From NCBI GenBank assembly GCA_019636335.1, contig JAHBXR010000004.1:124001-188000 (forward strand): 64,000 nt of DNA. The letters run 5' to 3'. This stretch comes from Pirellulales bacterium. Lineage in GTDB: Bacteria > Planctomycetota > Planctomycetia > Pirellulales > JAEUIK01. Below the pieces are notes generated by a model. It did no database searches and had not been told where the DNA came from. It saw only the letters and a program-made list of their open reading frames with translations. This document shows, piece after piece, positions 25,860 to 33,375 of this stretch; position 1 is the first letter of the stretch; the number at the start of each line of letters is the position of its first letter. Both the position numbers and the translations under genes were made by a program.

Positions 25860-26333
25860 ATGACCGCCACCGCGACTGCCGACAAGCCTGCCCGCCCCGA
25901 GCCCCGCACGATTCCGACCCCCACCGATCGGCCCCAGGCCGACATCGTGCTCTACGACGGACAGTGCAAGTTTTGCCTGGCGGGGGTTGAACGCTTGCAG
26001 TTCTTCGATTGCCAGAAACGGCTGGCCTATCTGTCGTTGCACGATCCCGAGGTCGCCCGTCGCTGGCCCGATCTGGATCACGACGAGCTGATGCGCAACA
26101 TGTACATCATCGAGGGGGCCACCGGCCGCCGGCATCGGGGCGCCGACGCCCTACGCTATCTGACGCGGCGGCTGCGCCGCCTGTGGTGGTTGGCGCCCTT
26201 GCTGTACATCCCCGGCTCGATGCCCTTCTGGCGCTGGTGCTACTCCCAGTTCGCCACGCGGCGCTACCTGCTGTTCGGCAAGGTCGAGGCCTGCGATAGC
26301 GGTAGCTGCAGCATTCATTTCAAGCCGCGCTAG
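25860..26333 (+). CDS. DCC family thiol-disulfide oxidoreductase (DUF393)
   Basis: A 157-residue protein from ATG 25860. The namesake motif is YDGQCKFC (Cys36 and Cys39), a thioredoxin-like CxxC redox pair. The rest follows the family: LQFFDCQKRLAYLSL, GADALRYLTRRL, LLYIPGSMPFWRWCYSQFATRRY. The C-terminal CDSGSC may be a second redox or metal pair and is not typical. Probably cytosolic or membrane associated; substrate unknown. A dispersed repeat starts directly after its stop codon. Confidence 0.87.
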   Translation: MTATATADKPARPEPRTIPTPTDRPQADIVLYDGQCKFCLAGVERLQFFDCQKRLAYLSLHDPEVARRWPDLDHDELMRNMYIIEGATGRRHRGADALRYLTRRLRRLWWLAPLLYIPGSMPFWRWCYSQFATRRYLLFGKVEACDSGSCSIHFKPR

Positions 26334-26396
26334 CAGGTCGGGGAAGTATTCCTCGGCCTGTGCGAGCCGTGAGCTGCTTCGCTGCGAACCTGGCGA
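26334..26396 (+). repeat. Dispersed intergenic repeat, copy A
   Basis: It begins immediately after the TAG stop with CAGGTCGGGGAAGTATTCC, an imperfect palindrome (arms CAGGTCGGGGAA and TTCCTCGGCCTG), and continues with GCGAGCCGTGAGC to CGAACCTGGCGA. The same two parts occur at 58756-58865, again directly after a stop codon, differing by a few substitutions and a 44-nt insertion. Confidence 0.75.
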
Positions 26397-26559
26397 GGGG
26401 GGAAGAATGCACCACGGGGGCAGTCTTCCCCAGGCTATTAGCCAGCAGGGCCAGCTCGCGTTGACCCGTGCCAGCGCGAGTGCTACAAGGGTCCACCGCG
26501 CGGCAGTCTACCTTGCCGCGCGGGGACTTCTTTTCACTCCGCTGTGCGAGGGTACAAGG

Positions 26560-27951
26560 ATGTACCGACGTCACGGTCAAAAGCTGGCGCATGTCTTTCT
26601 GCTCGTCGATCTTGCGGTGACGGTCGCGGCCTGGCTCGCGGCCTATGCGCTACGCTTCGGCCTGGTGGCCTCGCCCGAAGGGATTCCCCGCTTCGAGCTC
26701 GTCGTGGCCGGCATTCCCTTCGTGCTCGTGTCGGCCGCCGTGGCCTACCGCGCCGCGGGGCTCTACGAAATTCACCGCCTGCGCGAGCTTCCGCGCGAGC
26801 TCGGCGTCGTCTGCCGCGCTAGTGGGCTGCTCTTTCTGATCACCATCGCCGTCACGTTCTTTCGTCGCGATCTGTACGAGTCGCGCCTGGCGCTGCTGCT
26901 GTTTCCCGCGCTCAACGTGCTGGGAATGGCGGTGGCCCGCCGCGCCGTGTGGCAGGTGCTCAAACGCTTGCGACGCAACGGCTTGAACTACGGCCGGGCC
27001 GTTATCGTCGGCGTGGGTCGCACGGGGCGGCGGGTCGCGCGAACCATCGAGCGCCACGACTGGACCGGGCTCGACGCGGTCGGCTTTGTCGACGATCAAC
27101 TGGCGCCGGTCGAATCGAACGTGCTCCCCCGTCTCGGCACGATCGACCGCTTGGGACAGATCGTCGCCGAACACGATATCGATCACGTGTTCGTGGCGCT
27201 CCCCCTGGCCCGTTATGGCGAATTGCCGCGGATCTATCGGGAACTGGCGGGCACGTTCGTCGAGGTGCAACTCGTGCCCGACGTGCCACAACTGACCGGC
27301 ATGCGCATCCGCACGCTCGAGATCGACGACGTGGCCTTCTTGAGCCTGCTCGAAAGCCCCCACCGCGGCTGGCACCGCGTGGCGAAACGGAGCGTGGATT
27401 TGGCAGTCGGATTGGCGGCGATTGTGCTGCTCGCGCCGCTGATGGCGCTGGTCGCGCTGCTGGTCAAATTGACCAGCACCGGTCCGGTCTTCTATCGTCA
27501 GGCGCGAGTCGGACAGGGAGGGCGCACCTTCCACATGCTGAAGTTCCGTAGCATGCGCCTCGACGCCGAGGCCACTACCGGGCCCGTTTGGGCCACACGC
27601 GACGATGACCGCACGACTCGCGTCGGACGCGTGCTGCGGCGGTGGAGCCTCGACGAGCTACCGCAGCTTTTCAATGTGCTGGCGGGGGACATGAGCCTCG
27701 TCGGGCCACGCCCCGAGCGTGACACGTTTATCGAGCGGTTTCGTCGCGAGTTGCCGGGCTATACGCAACGCCATCGCGTGAAAGCCGGCATGACCGGCTG
27801 GGCCCAGGTGAATGGCTGGCGCGGGAACACGTCGCTGCGCCGCCGGCTCGAGTTCGACCTGTATTACGTGGCGAACTGGTCGCTGCTTTTGGATCTGAAG
27901 ATCCTCTGGCTGACGCCGTGGCGCGGACTGCGGCATCGCCACGCCTATTAG
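26560..27951 (+). CDS. Polyprenyl-phosphate sugar-1-phosphate transferase (exopolysaccharide initiation)
   Basis: A 463-residue protein from ATG 26560; the frame is open to 26407 but that extension overlaps the repeat element. Four to five N-terminal helices are followed by a Rossmann-like CoA_binding_3 domain (AVIVGVGRTGRRVARTIER), another helix (LAVGLAAIVLLAPLMALVAL) and the catalytic Bac_transf domain: FYRQARVGQGGRTFHMLKFRSM, RWSLDELPQLFNVLAGDMSLVGPRPE and TGWAQVNGWRGNTS. It should load the first sugar phosphate onto undecaprenyl phosphate for exopolysaccharide or surface glycan. No polymer export genes flank it, so it acts with genes elsewhere. Confidence 0.93.
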   Translation: MYRRHGQKLAHVFLLVDLAVTVAAWLAAYALRFGLVASPEGIPRFELVVAGIPFVLVSAAVAYRAAGLYEIHRLRELPRELGVVCRASGLLFLITIAVTFFRRDLYESRLALLLFPALNVLGMAVARRAVWQVLKRLRRNGLNYGRAVIVGVGRTGRRVARTIERHDWTGLDAVGFVDDQLAPVESNVLPRLGTIDRLGQIVAEHDIDHVFVALPLARYGELPRIYRELAGTFVEVQLVPDVPQLTGMRIRTLEIDDVAFLSLLESPHRGWHRVAKRSVDLAVGLAAIVLLAPLMALVALLVKLTSTGPVFYRQARVGQGGRTFHMLKFRSMRLDAEATTGPVWATRDDDRTTRVGRVLRRWSLDELPQLFNVLAGDMSLVGPRPERDTFIERFRRELPGYTQRHRVKAGMTGWAQVNGWRGNTSLRRRLEFDLYYVANWSLLLDLKILWLTPWRGLRHRHAY

Positions 27952-27994
27952 AAGCAACGTCGATTGCACGCTCGCCGATCGCGGGCCGAGGCTG

Positions 27995-28222
27995 CTAGAC
28001 GGCGTACAGCACGCGTCGCTGCACGTCGATCGGTTGCCGGTGGAATTCATCGAGGGCGTGGCGCAACGCCGGTTCGAAGTGGCTCTCGATGGCCCGATCG
28101 AGCACGTGGTAGACGTACTGTTCCCGTCCCAGCGTCGTCGCGACGGCCCGTCGCAACTCGACCAGTTCGTGTAGCAGGTCGTTCAGAGTTTCGATTTCGG
28201 AGTCGAGGTTTTGTTCGAGCAT
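27995..28222 (-). CDS. Small hypothetical protein
   Basis: A 75-residue, mostly helical, charged protein (MLEQNLDSEIETLNDLLHE ... RRVLYAV). Coding character is supported by the balanced composition and by a full-length product with no low-complexity. I do not recognise the family. It converges with the sugar transferase gene. Confidence 0.5.
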   Translation of the reverse strand: MLEQNLDSEIETLNDLLHELVELRRAVATTLGREQYVYHVLDRAIESHFEPALRHALDEFHRQPIDVQRRVLYAV

Positions 28223-28534
28223 GGGTGGGGATGGTCGTCGCCGTGGCCGACCAGGATTGAAGAGCGATCAGGGGCTGGTCCTACTGACATCACACGGATG
28301 CTGGAGAATGCGGCAGGGAAGGCGCTTTCCCCAAGCACGGAAGTGTCCTGCCTGAAAAAAACTTAGCTCAAACCACAGCCGCGCGGGGCATCAAGAGAAC
28401 GCCGGCAAAAGGGGGGTGCCGTGTGTGAATGCGCAAAGTGTGAACCGTGAATAAATTGCGAATATTCGCGAGCTCCCCCTTCGAGGTGTAAAGGAACATT
28501 GTAAGCCAAATAATTAGCTATTTACCGAAACTGG

Positions 28535-28549
28535 GGCATGGAATTTGCT
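28535..28549 (+). promoter_or_regulatory. Possible sigma-54 promoter
   Basis: GGCATG then four bases then TTGCT: the GG and GC doublets are separated by 10 nt as required for sigma-54, and most consensus bases match. It would start transcription near 28560, ahead of the short frame at 28642. Single-site matches of this kind are often fortuitous. Confidence 0.3.
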
Positions 28550-28641
28550 CGACTGATTCGCATACAATGGGCCGCTCAAACCGAGCCAAGTGATTTCCGA
28601 CAAGTTTCCTCGTAATTCGGTCTGGAGAAGGAGCCGACGCC

Positions 28642-28713
28642 ATGTGGCCAAGTCTTCGCAAACCTTTGCCTGTCAGAGGCTTGCCCTTGACAAAGCAAAG
28701 CCAGATTTCTTAG
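28642..28713 (+). CDS. Possible 23-residue leader peptide
   Basis: ATG 28642 follows GGAGAAGGAG with an 8-nt gap, one of the best ribosome sites in the window. The frame MWPSLRKPLPVRGLPLTKQS... ends at TAG 28711. The basic, proline-rich peptide overlaps a predicted promoter, so it may be a leader peptide, a small protein or chance. Confidence 0.3.
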   Translation: MWPSLRKPLPVRGLPLTKQSQIS

Positions 28714-28716
28714 ACT
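28687..28716 (+). promoter_or_regulatory. Possible sigma-70 promoter upstream of HhH/HTH gene
   Basis: A perfect TTGACA (28687-28692) is followed 18 nt later by TAGACT (28711-28716), about 435 nt before the start codon of the DNA-binding protein. The long distance implies a long 5' untranslated region. Confidence 0.4.
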
Positions 28717-29151
28717 CCGCCGTTGGCATCAATTGGTAAGCGATTTTTTCCACTGTCCGGATCTGTCTGCTAGCGGACTAACTTCATGGAACCCTACTGC
28801 CCGCCGGCGCACCTCAAACTGCAGCAGGTGTCAGCAGAAGGCAAACCGGACGGACCATGTGAAGAAGGCGTGGGGGGATCGAAACCAGGCGGCAACCGCA
28901 CACGTAAATAAGAGAAAAGCAACGAGACGCGACAGAAATAAATCGCACTTGGCATGAGCAACCGGCCCTGCACGGAACAGAGAGCCAAAGGGCCGTGATT
29001 TTGATTGATAACTAGTCGAAAGCACCGCAGCGCGGGTCGCAGGAAGCGATTCGTCGTGAGTGCTCGCCGACTCCCACCAAGCATGGTGGAGAGAGTTGAG
29101 ACCGGTCCCAGTGCCTTCCCCCCCGAGGCACGCAAGACCAGGGAGGATCCC

Positions 29152-30303
29152 ATGAAATTGAATCGGACCTCGGCAGTAGCAGAGTACAAGCTCGTCTCGC
29201 GCTTCGAAAAGCTGCGCCAAGAGCTGCTCGCACCTCAGTACGCCGACCGCCTGGAGAAGCCTCTCGCCTTTTGGGCCCTGCCCGCCGACCGCCGGCTGCC
29301 GCTGGCGTTCATGGGCTGCACGATTCGCGAGTTGCTCGAGACCCCTTTCGAAGAGCTGCTCGCCACGCCCGGCGTCGGCCAGAAGAAGATCAATTCGCTC
29401 GTCAAGCTTCTGGCGCGCGTCGCCAAGGAAGACCCGAACGAAGAACCCGCGACCGCCGCGGAAGAAGCGGTGTTCGACACTGCGGAAGTCGTCGTGCCCG
29501 TGACCGGCGATTCCTTCAACCCGAATGTGGTTTCCGAGGCGCTCTGGGCCCACTGGCGCGAATGCGTCCTGCAGCACGGTCTGGGACGCGAAACGCTGGG
29601 GCGTTTTGCTCCTTCGCTCGAGCATCTGCCGCGCGTGCTGTGGCAGACTCCACTCGAAACGTACACCGATTTTTCGTTGGCCAAGATCCGCCAGCTCAAG
29701 ACGCACGGCGAGAAACGCGTCGCCGCGGTGCTCGAAGTGTTCGCCGAGCTGAATAAGATCCTCGGCCGGCTCGGACCACCGGGCGCCCTTTCGGTGCGGA
29801 TCGTACCCCGTTTCGTTACCGAACTCGAAAGCTGGATCACCGGCGTGCTGGTCCGTCCCGGCGTGCCGAGCGATGCCGAAGTCGAGATGCGCTTCATCCG
29901 GCCCCTGGTCGCCCAGGTGCGGATCGACGCGGGGGCGAACATTGCCGAGCTCGTCGAAAGCCGCCTGGGGTTGCAGGGCGAGGACGCCAGCGTCCGCGAA
30001 GTGGCCGAGCAGTTGGGACTGACCCGCGCGCGCATCTACCAGTTGCTCTCCGACGTCGGCTGCATGATGAGCGTGCGCTGGCCCGAAGGTCAAAAGCTGG
30101 TGGGCCGACTCGTCCGGAAGCTCCATGCCGAGGGACATCCCGGTCGGGCGCTCGAGCAATTCGAGGCCGCCGCCGAGCTCTTCTTCCCTGGCGCGCACGA
30201 CGTGAAGGTCGAGACGGACGACGAAGCTCGCACGATGCCCCTGCCGCACGACGAACTGTTCGGCGAGGAGCTGAACGACCCGACCAATCGGCTCGCCGGG
30301 TAA
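29152..30303 (+). CDS. DNA-binding protein with helix-hairpin-helix and sigma-like HTH
   Basis: A 383-residue protein; ATG 29152 follows GGGAGGA. Residues ~60-87 form a helix-hairpin-helix (TPFEELLATPGVGQKKINSL); residues ~278-303 form a helix-turn-helix of the sigma region-4 type (ASVREVAEQLGLTRARIYQL). The middle (residues ~110-260) is helical with LETYTDFSLAKIRQLKTHGEKRV, a second HhH-like segment. No catalytic motif is visible, so a nucleoid-associated or transcription-regulating role is inferred. It has a long upstream region and its own strong terminator, so it is a single-gene unit. The family appears planctomycete-restricted. Confidence 0.75.
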   Translation: MKLNRTSAVAEYKLVSRFEKLRQELLAPQYADRLEKPLAFWALPADRRLPLAFMGCTIRELLETPFEELLATPGVGQKKINSLVKLLARVAKEDPNEEPATAAEEAVFDTAEVVVPVTGDSFNPNVVSEALWAHWRECVLQHGLGRETLGRFAPSLEHLPRVLWQTPLETYTDFSLAKIRQLKTHGEKRVAAVLEVFAELNKILGRLGPPGALSVRIVPRFVTELESWITGVLVRPGVPSDAEVEMRFIRPLVAQVRIDAGANIAELVESRLGLQGEDASVREVAEQLGLTRARIYQLLSDVGCMMSVRWPEGQKLVGRLVRKLHAEGHPGRALEQFEAAAELFFPGAHDVKVETDDEARTMPLPHDELFGEELNDPTNRLAG

Positions 30304-30331
30304 GTTCCACTCGGTCGGCATGCACGTACAA

Positions 30332-30361
30332 GGCCGCTTCACGCGAAGCGGCCTCTTTTTT
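30332..30361 (+). terminator. Intrinsic terminator after the HhH/HTH gene
   Basis: A perfect 9-bp stem GGCCGCTTC / GAAGCGGCC with loop ACGC is followed by TCTTTTTT, 28 nt after the stop codon. Confidence 0.92.
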
Positions 30362-30416
30362 GCGCGCATCAGCGACGGCCACTCACGCTCGGACCGCGCG
30401 GCGGGCCGAAACCCTG

Positions 30417-32132
30417 TCAACCGATCGTTTCCGTGCCGATCTCGGCGGGGGAGAGCGCAGGCGCGCTGTCCGTACTTTGCGGCGGCGCCTCGTCGCGACC
30501 GACCCACCAATGTGCCGCCATGTCCTGCGACCATTGATCCGCGCACGAGCTGGCCGCCAGGGCGCGTTCCAATTCCGTCGCGTCCTGGTAGCGTTCCTGC
30601 GGCTTCTTCGCCAGGCAACGCAGGACAATCGACTCGAGATCCGCAGGAATGTTGGGGGTTCGTTGCGAGAGAGGCACCACCTCTTCGCGGGCGTGCGCCA
30701 TCATCACCTTCAAAGGCTTGTCGCCCCGAAACGGAGGCTGGCCGGTCAGCAGGAAGTACGCCACCGCCCCCAGGCTATAGACATCGCCACGGACGTCCGC
30801 TTCGACATTCTCGAGGAAGCGTTCTGGCGCCAGGTAGAAGGGAGACCCCGCGATGGCTCCCTCCTGGGTGAGCTTGATATCGCCCGTGTCCTCGAGCGAG
30901 CGCGCCAGGCCGAAATCGAGCAGCTTGGCCACGTCGAACACGCCCCCACGCTTCGAGGCGATGATATTGCTCGGCTTGATGTCGCGATGGACGAGGCCGA
31001 TCGTGTGGGCCTCGACCAGCGCGTAACAGACCTGCCGCAGCAGGTGGACGGCCCGTTCGGGTTGAACCGGACCCTGCCGTTCGACCACTTCCTGCAGGCT
31101 CAGTCCCGGCAGGAACTCCATGGCGTAGTAGAACGTGCCATCCTCGGCGCGGCCGTAGTCGAACACCTCGACCGAATTCCAATGGCTGAGCTTGGCCATC
31201 AGCCGCACCTCGCGCTCGAAGCGGGCCAAGGCCTTGGCATCGGTCGATTGGGCCGGACGGATGAGCTTGATCGCACAGGGGCGCTTAAGGAGTTGATGCT
31301 CGGCCAGATAGACCTCGCCCATGCCGCCGCTGCCGATCTGTTCGGTCAGTCGATACTGGCCGAGCAGGCGTGCCTTGAAGGCCTCGCGGCGCAGCGCCCC
31401 GAGTTTGTACATGCCGTAGGCGCCCAGCGTATAAGCAATGGCCATCGCCACCGCCACGATCACCAGGTCTCCCCAGAACACTACCCGGCCGATTGCCGGA
31501 AGGACGAGCCCCTGCAACGAGATGATCGCCACCGGCGCCAGGGCCATCAGTGCCATCACGATCAAACCGCGCAGCGTCGTGTTCGGGATAAATGTGCTGT
31601 AGATCAGGATAAAGGCGAACCACATGAGCGAGATGAGCATCACGCGGTACTTCACCTCGTAAGGATCGACCACTTGCAACGGGTGCGAGGGGTCGACGAT
31701 CCGCTGCAGGAAACTGAAGTGCAGCACGATGAACAGGGCGCTCAAGATGCCGAAGACGGCCACCTCGACGGCCCGCAACTCGACCAGCGAAAGCTGAATT
31801 CGCGTCCACAACAACACTGTCGCGCCGGTCAGGATGACGACCGCCAGCCCCTGGTAGAGCGTGGTGAAGATGGTCTCGTCCCGCGACTCGCTCAATCCCA
31901 GCCAGTTGCGCAAGACGAAGAAGGCCGTGGTCGAGGCGAGCAGCGTGGCCGCCACGCGCAACCGGTCGCGCAGCAGCTCGGCCGTCTCGACGGCCATGAC
32001 CGGACCGGTTCCCTCGACGAGAGCGACTTGCGGTCGATCGACGCTCGGGAGAGAAGACTCCTCGCCCAGCGGCGTCTCGACCGTCTCGTCGTTCGAGACG
32101 TCGTCCAGCGGCTTTGGTTCAAACGGGCTCAT
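30417..32132 (-). CDS. Membrane-anchored serine/threonine protein kinase
   Basis: A 571-residue protein with unusual order: residues ~55-245 contain about six membrane helices (AATLLASTTAFFVLRNWLGL, LAVVILTGATVLLW, AVFGILSALFIVLHF, VMLISLMWFAFILIYSTFI, IVMALMALAPVAIISLQGLVL, LVIVAVAMAIAYTLGAYGMY), and the kinase follows at ~260-535: GSGGMGEVYLAEH, CAIKLI, HRDIKPSN, KLLDFGLARS, SPFYLAPE and DVYSLGAVAYFLLTG, all intact. Most bacterial kinases put the kinase first and a single helix later. The membrane part could sense a lipid or membrane state. It faces the HhH/HTH gene terminator. Confidence 0.92.
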   Translation of the reverse strand: MSPFEPKPLDDVSNDETVETPLGEESSLPSVDRPQVALVEGTGPVMAVETAELLRDRLRVAATLLASTTAFFVLRNWLGLSESRDETIFTTLYQGLAVVILTGATVLLWTRIQLSLVELRAVEVAVFGILSALFIVLHFSFLQRIVDPSHPLQVVDPYEVKYRVMLISLMWFAFILIYSTFIPNTTLRGLIVMALMALAPVAIISLQGLVLPAIGRVVFWGDLVIVAVAMAIAYTLGAYGMYKLGALRREAFKARLLGQYRLTEQIGSGGMGEVYLAEHQLLKRPCAIKLIRPAQSTDAKALARFEREVRLMAKLSHWNSVEVFDYGRAEDGTFYYAMEFLPGLSLQEVVERQGPVQPERAVHLLRQVCYALVEAHTIGLVHRDIKPSNIIASKRGGVFDVAKLLDFGLARSLEDTGDIKLTQEGAIAGSPFYLAPERFLENVEADVRGDVYSLGAVAYFLLTGQPPFRGDKPLKVMMAHAREEVVPLSQRTPNIPADLESIVLRCLAKKPQERYQDATELERALAASSCADQWSQDMAAHWWVGRDEAPPQSTDSAPALSPAEIGTETIG

Positions 32133-32325
32133 GGAAGGAGCCTGGGGCCGGAATCCGAGTACGACACTCCCTTAGACCGACGGGCGCGCAGACCATCACG
32201 AACGGAGGCCGCGCGGGTTCCTGTAGACAGCGGCATCCATCATAGGCGAAACTTGGGCGCGCGGCGACAGTTTCGAGCACTCGCTCCCCACGACCGCAAA
32301 ACCCTCTGCTGGCGCAAGTTGAACC

Positions 32326-32916
32326 ATGCCCGATGCTCCCGCTCCCCTGCCGCGCAGCCCCGAGCTCATGTCGCGGCACGATACGGCCCTGCTGGTCGTC
32401 GACGTGCAGGGCAAACTCATCACGCTGATACCCGAATATCGTCGGATCGTGTGGAATATTCGGCGCCTGATCGACGGAGCGAAGATTTTCGGGCTCCCGC
32501 TGGCCGGCACGGAGCAGTATCCCCAGGGCCTGGGCCCCACCGTTCCGGAGCTAGCCAGCCTGCTGGGGGATATCCCCGGCAAGACCGCCTTCAGTTGCGG
32601 CGAGTGCGGCAAGCTCTTCCACCAATGGGAATCTCGCGGGGTGCGAAAAATTCTACTCTCGGGAATCGAGGCCCACGTCTGCGTCAGCCAGACGGCCCAC
32701 GACCTGATGGCGGCCGGCTTCCGCGTCTACCTGGCGGCCGACGCCGCCGGTTCCCGTTTCGAGATCGATTACACCACCGGCCTGCGCCGCCTCGAATCGG
32801 CCGGCGCGACGATCACCACCACCGAAGCCGCCCTGTTCGAATGGTGCGAACGCTCCGGCACGCCGGAGTTCAAACAGATCAGTGCGCTAGTCCGTGAGCA
32901 GCCACCTGGCAAGTGA
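32326..32916 (+). CDS. Isochorismatase-like cysteine hydrolase
   Basis: A 196-residue protein with the catalytic triad of the family: Asp26 (LLVVDVQGKL), Lys86 (IPGKTAFS) and Cys119 (GIEAHVCVSQTAHDL). It resembles bacterial and mitochondrial ISOC-type hydrolases rather than nicotinamidases. Substrate unknown. It is divergent from the membrane kinase, with about 190 nt between, and is followed by an inverted-repeat element. Confidence 0.88.
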   Translation: MPDAPAPLPRSPELMSRHDTALLVVDVQGKLITLIPEYRRIVWNIRRLIDGAKIFGLPLAGTEQYPQGLGPTVPELASLLGDIPGKTAFSCGECGKLFHQWESRGVRKILLSGIEAHVCVSQTAHDLMAAGFRVYLAADAAGSRFEIDYTTGLRRLESAGATITTTEAALFEWCERSGTPEFKQISALVREQPPGK

Positions 32917-32981
32917 TTGCGTCGTCGCTCGTCGCGAGAAGTTTGGTGGCCAGGAGCCGGCAGCCGCAAAGCAGCGGCAGT

Positions 32982-33187
32982 GAATAGCCAGGGGCGTGAG
33001 CCCCTGGAAGCGGACGAAAGGCGAAAGACCTGATTCTTTCACAATCCCAACATCCAAGCCCCAACGGGGCGACAATCGCGTCGTACTGCTGTCGCCCCGA
33101 TGAGGCTCAAAATCTTATTGAACAGCCGACACACCTCCAGGGGCTCACGCCCCTGGCTATTGACGGTTGCCCCGTTGGGGCTTTTTT
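32982..33187. repeat. Nested inverted-repeat (REP-like) element
   Basis: Outer arms 32982-33007 and 33137-33162 are reverse complements at 25 of 26 positions, and each arm is itself a palindrome (CCAGGGGC / GCCCCTGG). Inside lie AGCCCCAACGGGGCGACA (33056-33073) and its near reverse complement (33090-33107, 16 of 18). A third copy of the GCCCCGTTGGGGC palindrome at 33169-33181 is followed by a T-run. This looks like the REP/RAYT-type palindromic elements found dispersed in planctomycete genomes. No transposase is present. Confidence 0.75.
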
Positions 33188-33289
33188 TATCGACCGTTGT
33201 GCATCACCGGCAATTCGATCTTCGGAAAGTGCATGCGGGTCGAGTAATCGTTCCCTTCAAACGGAACCTATATCGAAACCCCTGTTTTC

Positions 33290-33318
33290 TTGCTTCCCGG
33301 CCCCTCCGGTGATACGAT
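33290..33318 (+). promoter_or_regulatory. Possible promoter for DUF1501 gene
   Basis: TTGCTT and TACGAT are separated by 17 nt, ending about 57 nt upstream of the start codon. Matches are three and four of six. Weak. Confidence 0.35.
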
Positions 33319-33375
33319 CCAAACTCGGCATTCTGCCGGGGCAAATCGCGTTTTCGCACTCAGGGGATCGGACCG

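Larger units (their letters stand above)
28223..29151. other. Long non-coding stretch upstream of the HhH/HTH gene
   Basis: About 930 nt with visibly lower GC than the flanks and no long conserved-looking frame. It contains a 12-bp palindrome GCGAATATTCGC (28458-28469), an A-rich run after a GGCAGG/CCTGCC stem near 28310-28366, a sigma-54-like site (28535-28549), a short reading frame with a good ribosome site (28642-28713) and a sigma-70-like promoter (28687-28716). A second short frame, 28786-28911 (41 codons), lacks a ribosome site. It may be a long 5' leader or hold a small RNA. Confidence 0.5.

Noticed and set aside
28786-28911. A 41-codon plus-strand frame in the long leader region
   Set aside because: No ribosome site and a low-complexity product; noted only as part of the leader.
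28794-30618. Long minus-strand frames across the HhH/HTH gene
   Set aside because: They are mirror frames of the plus-strand gene and cross its strong terminator.
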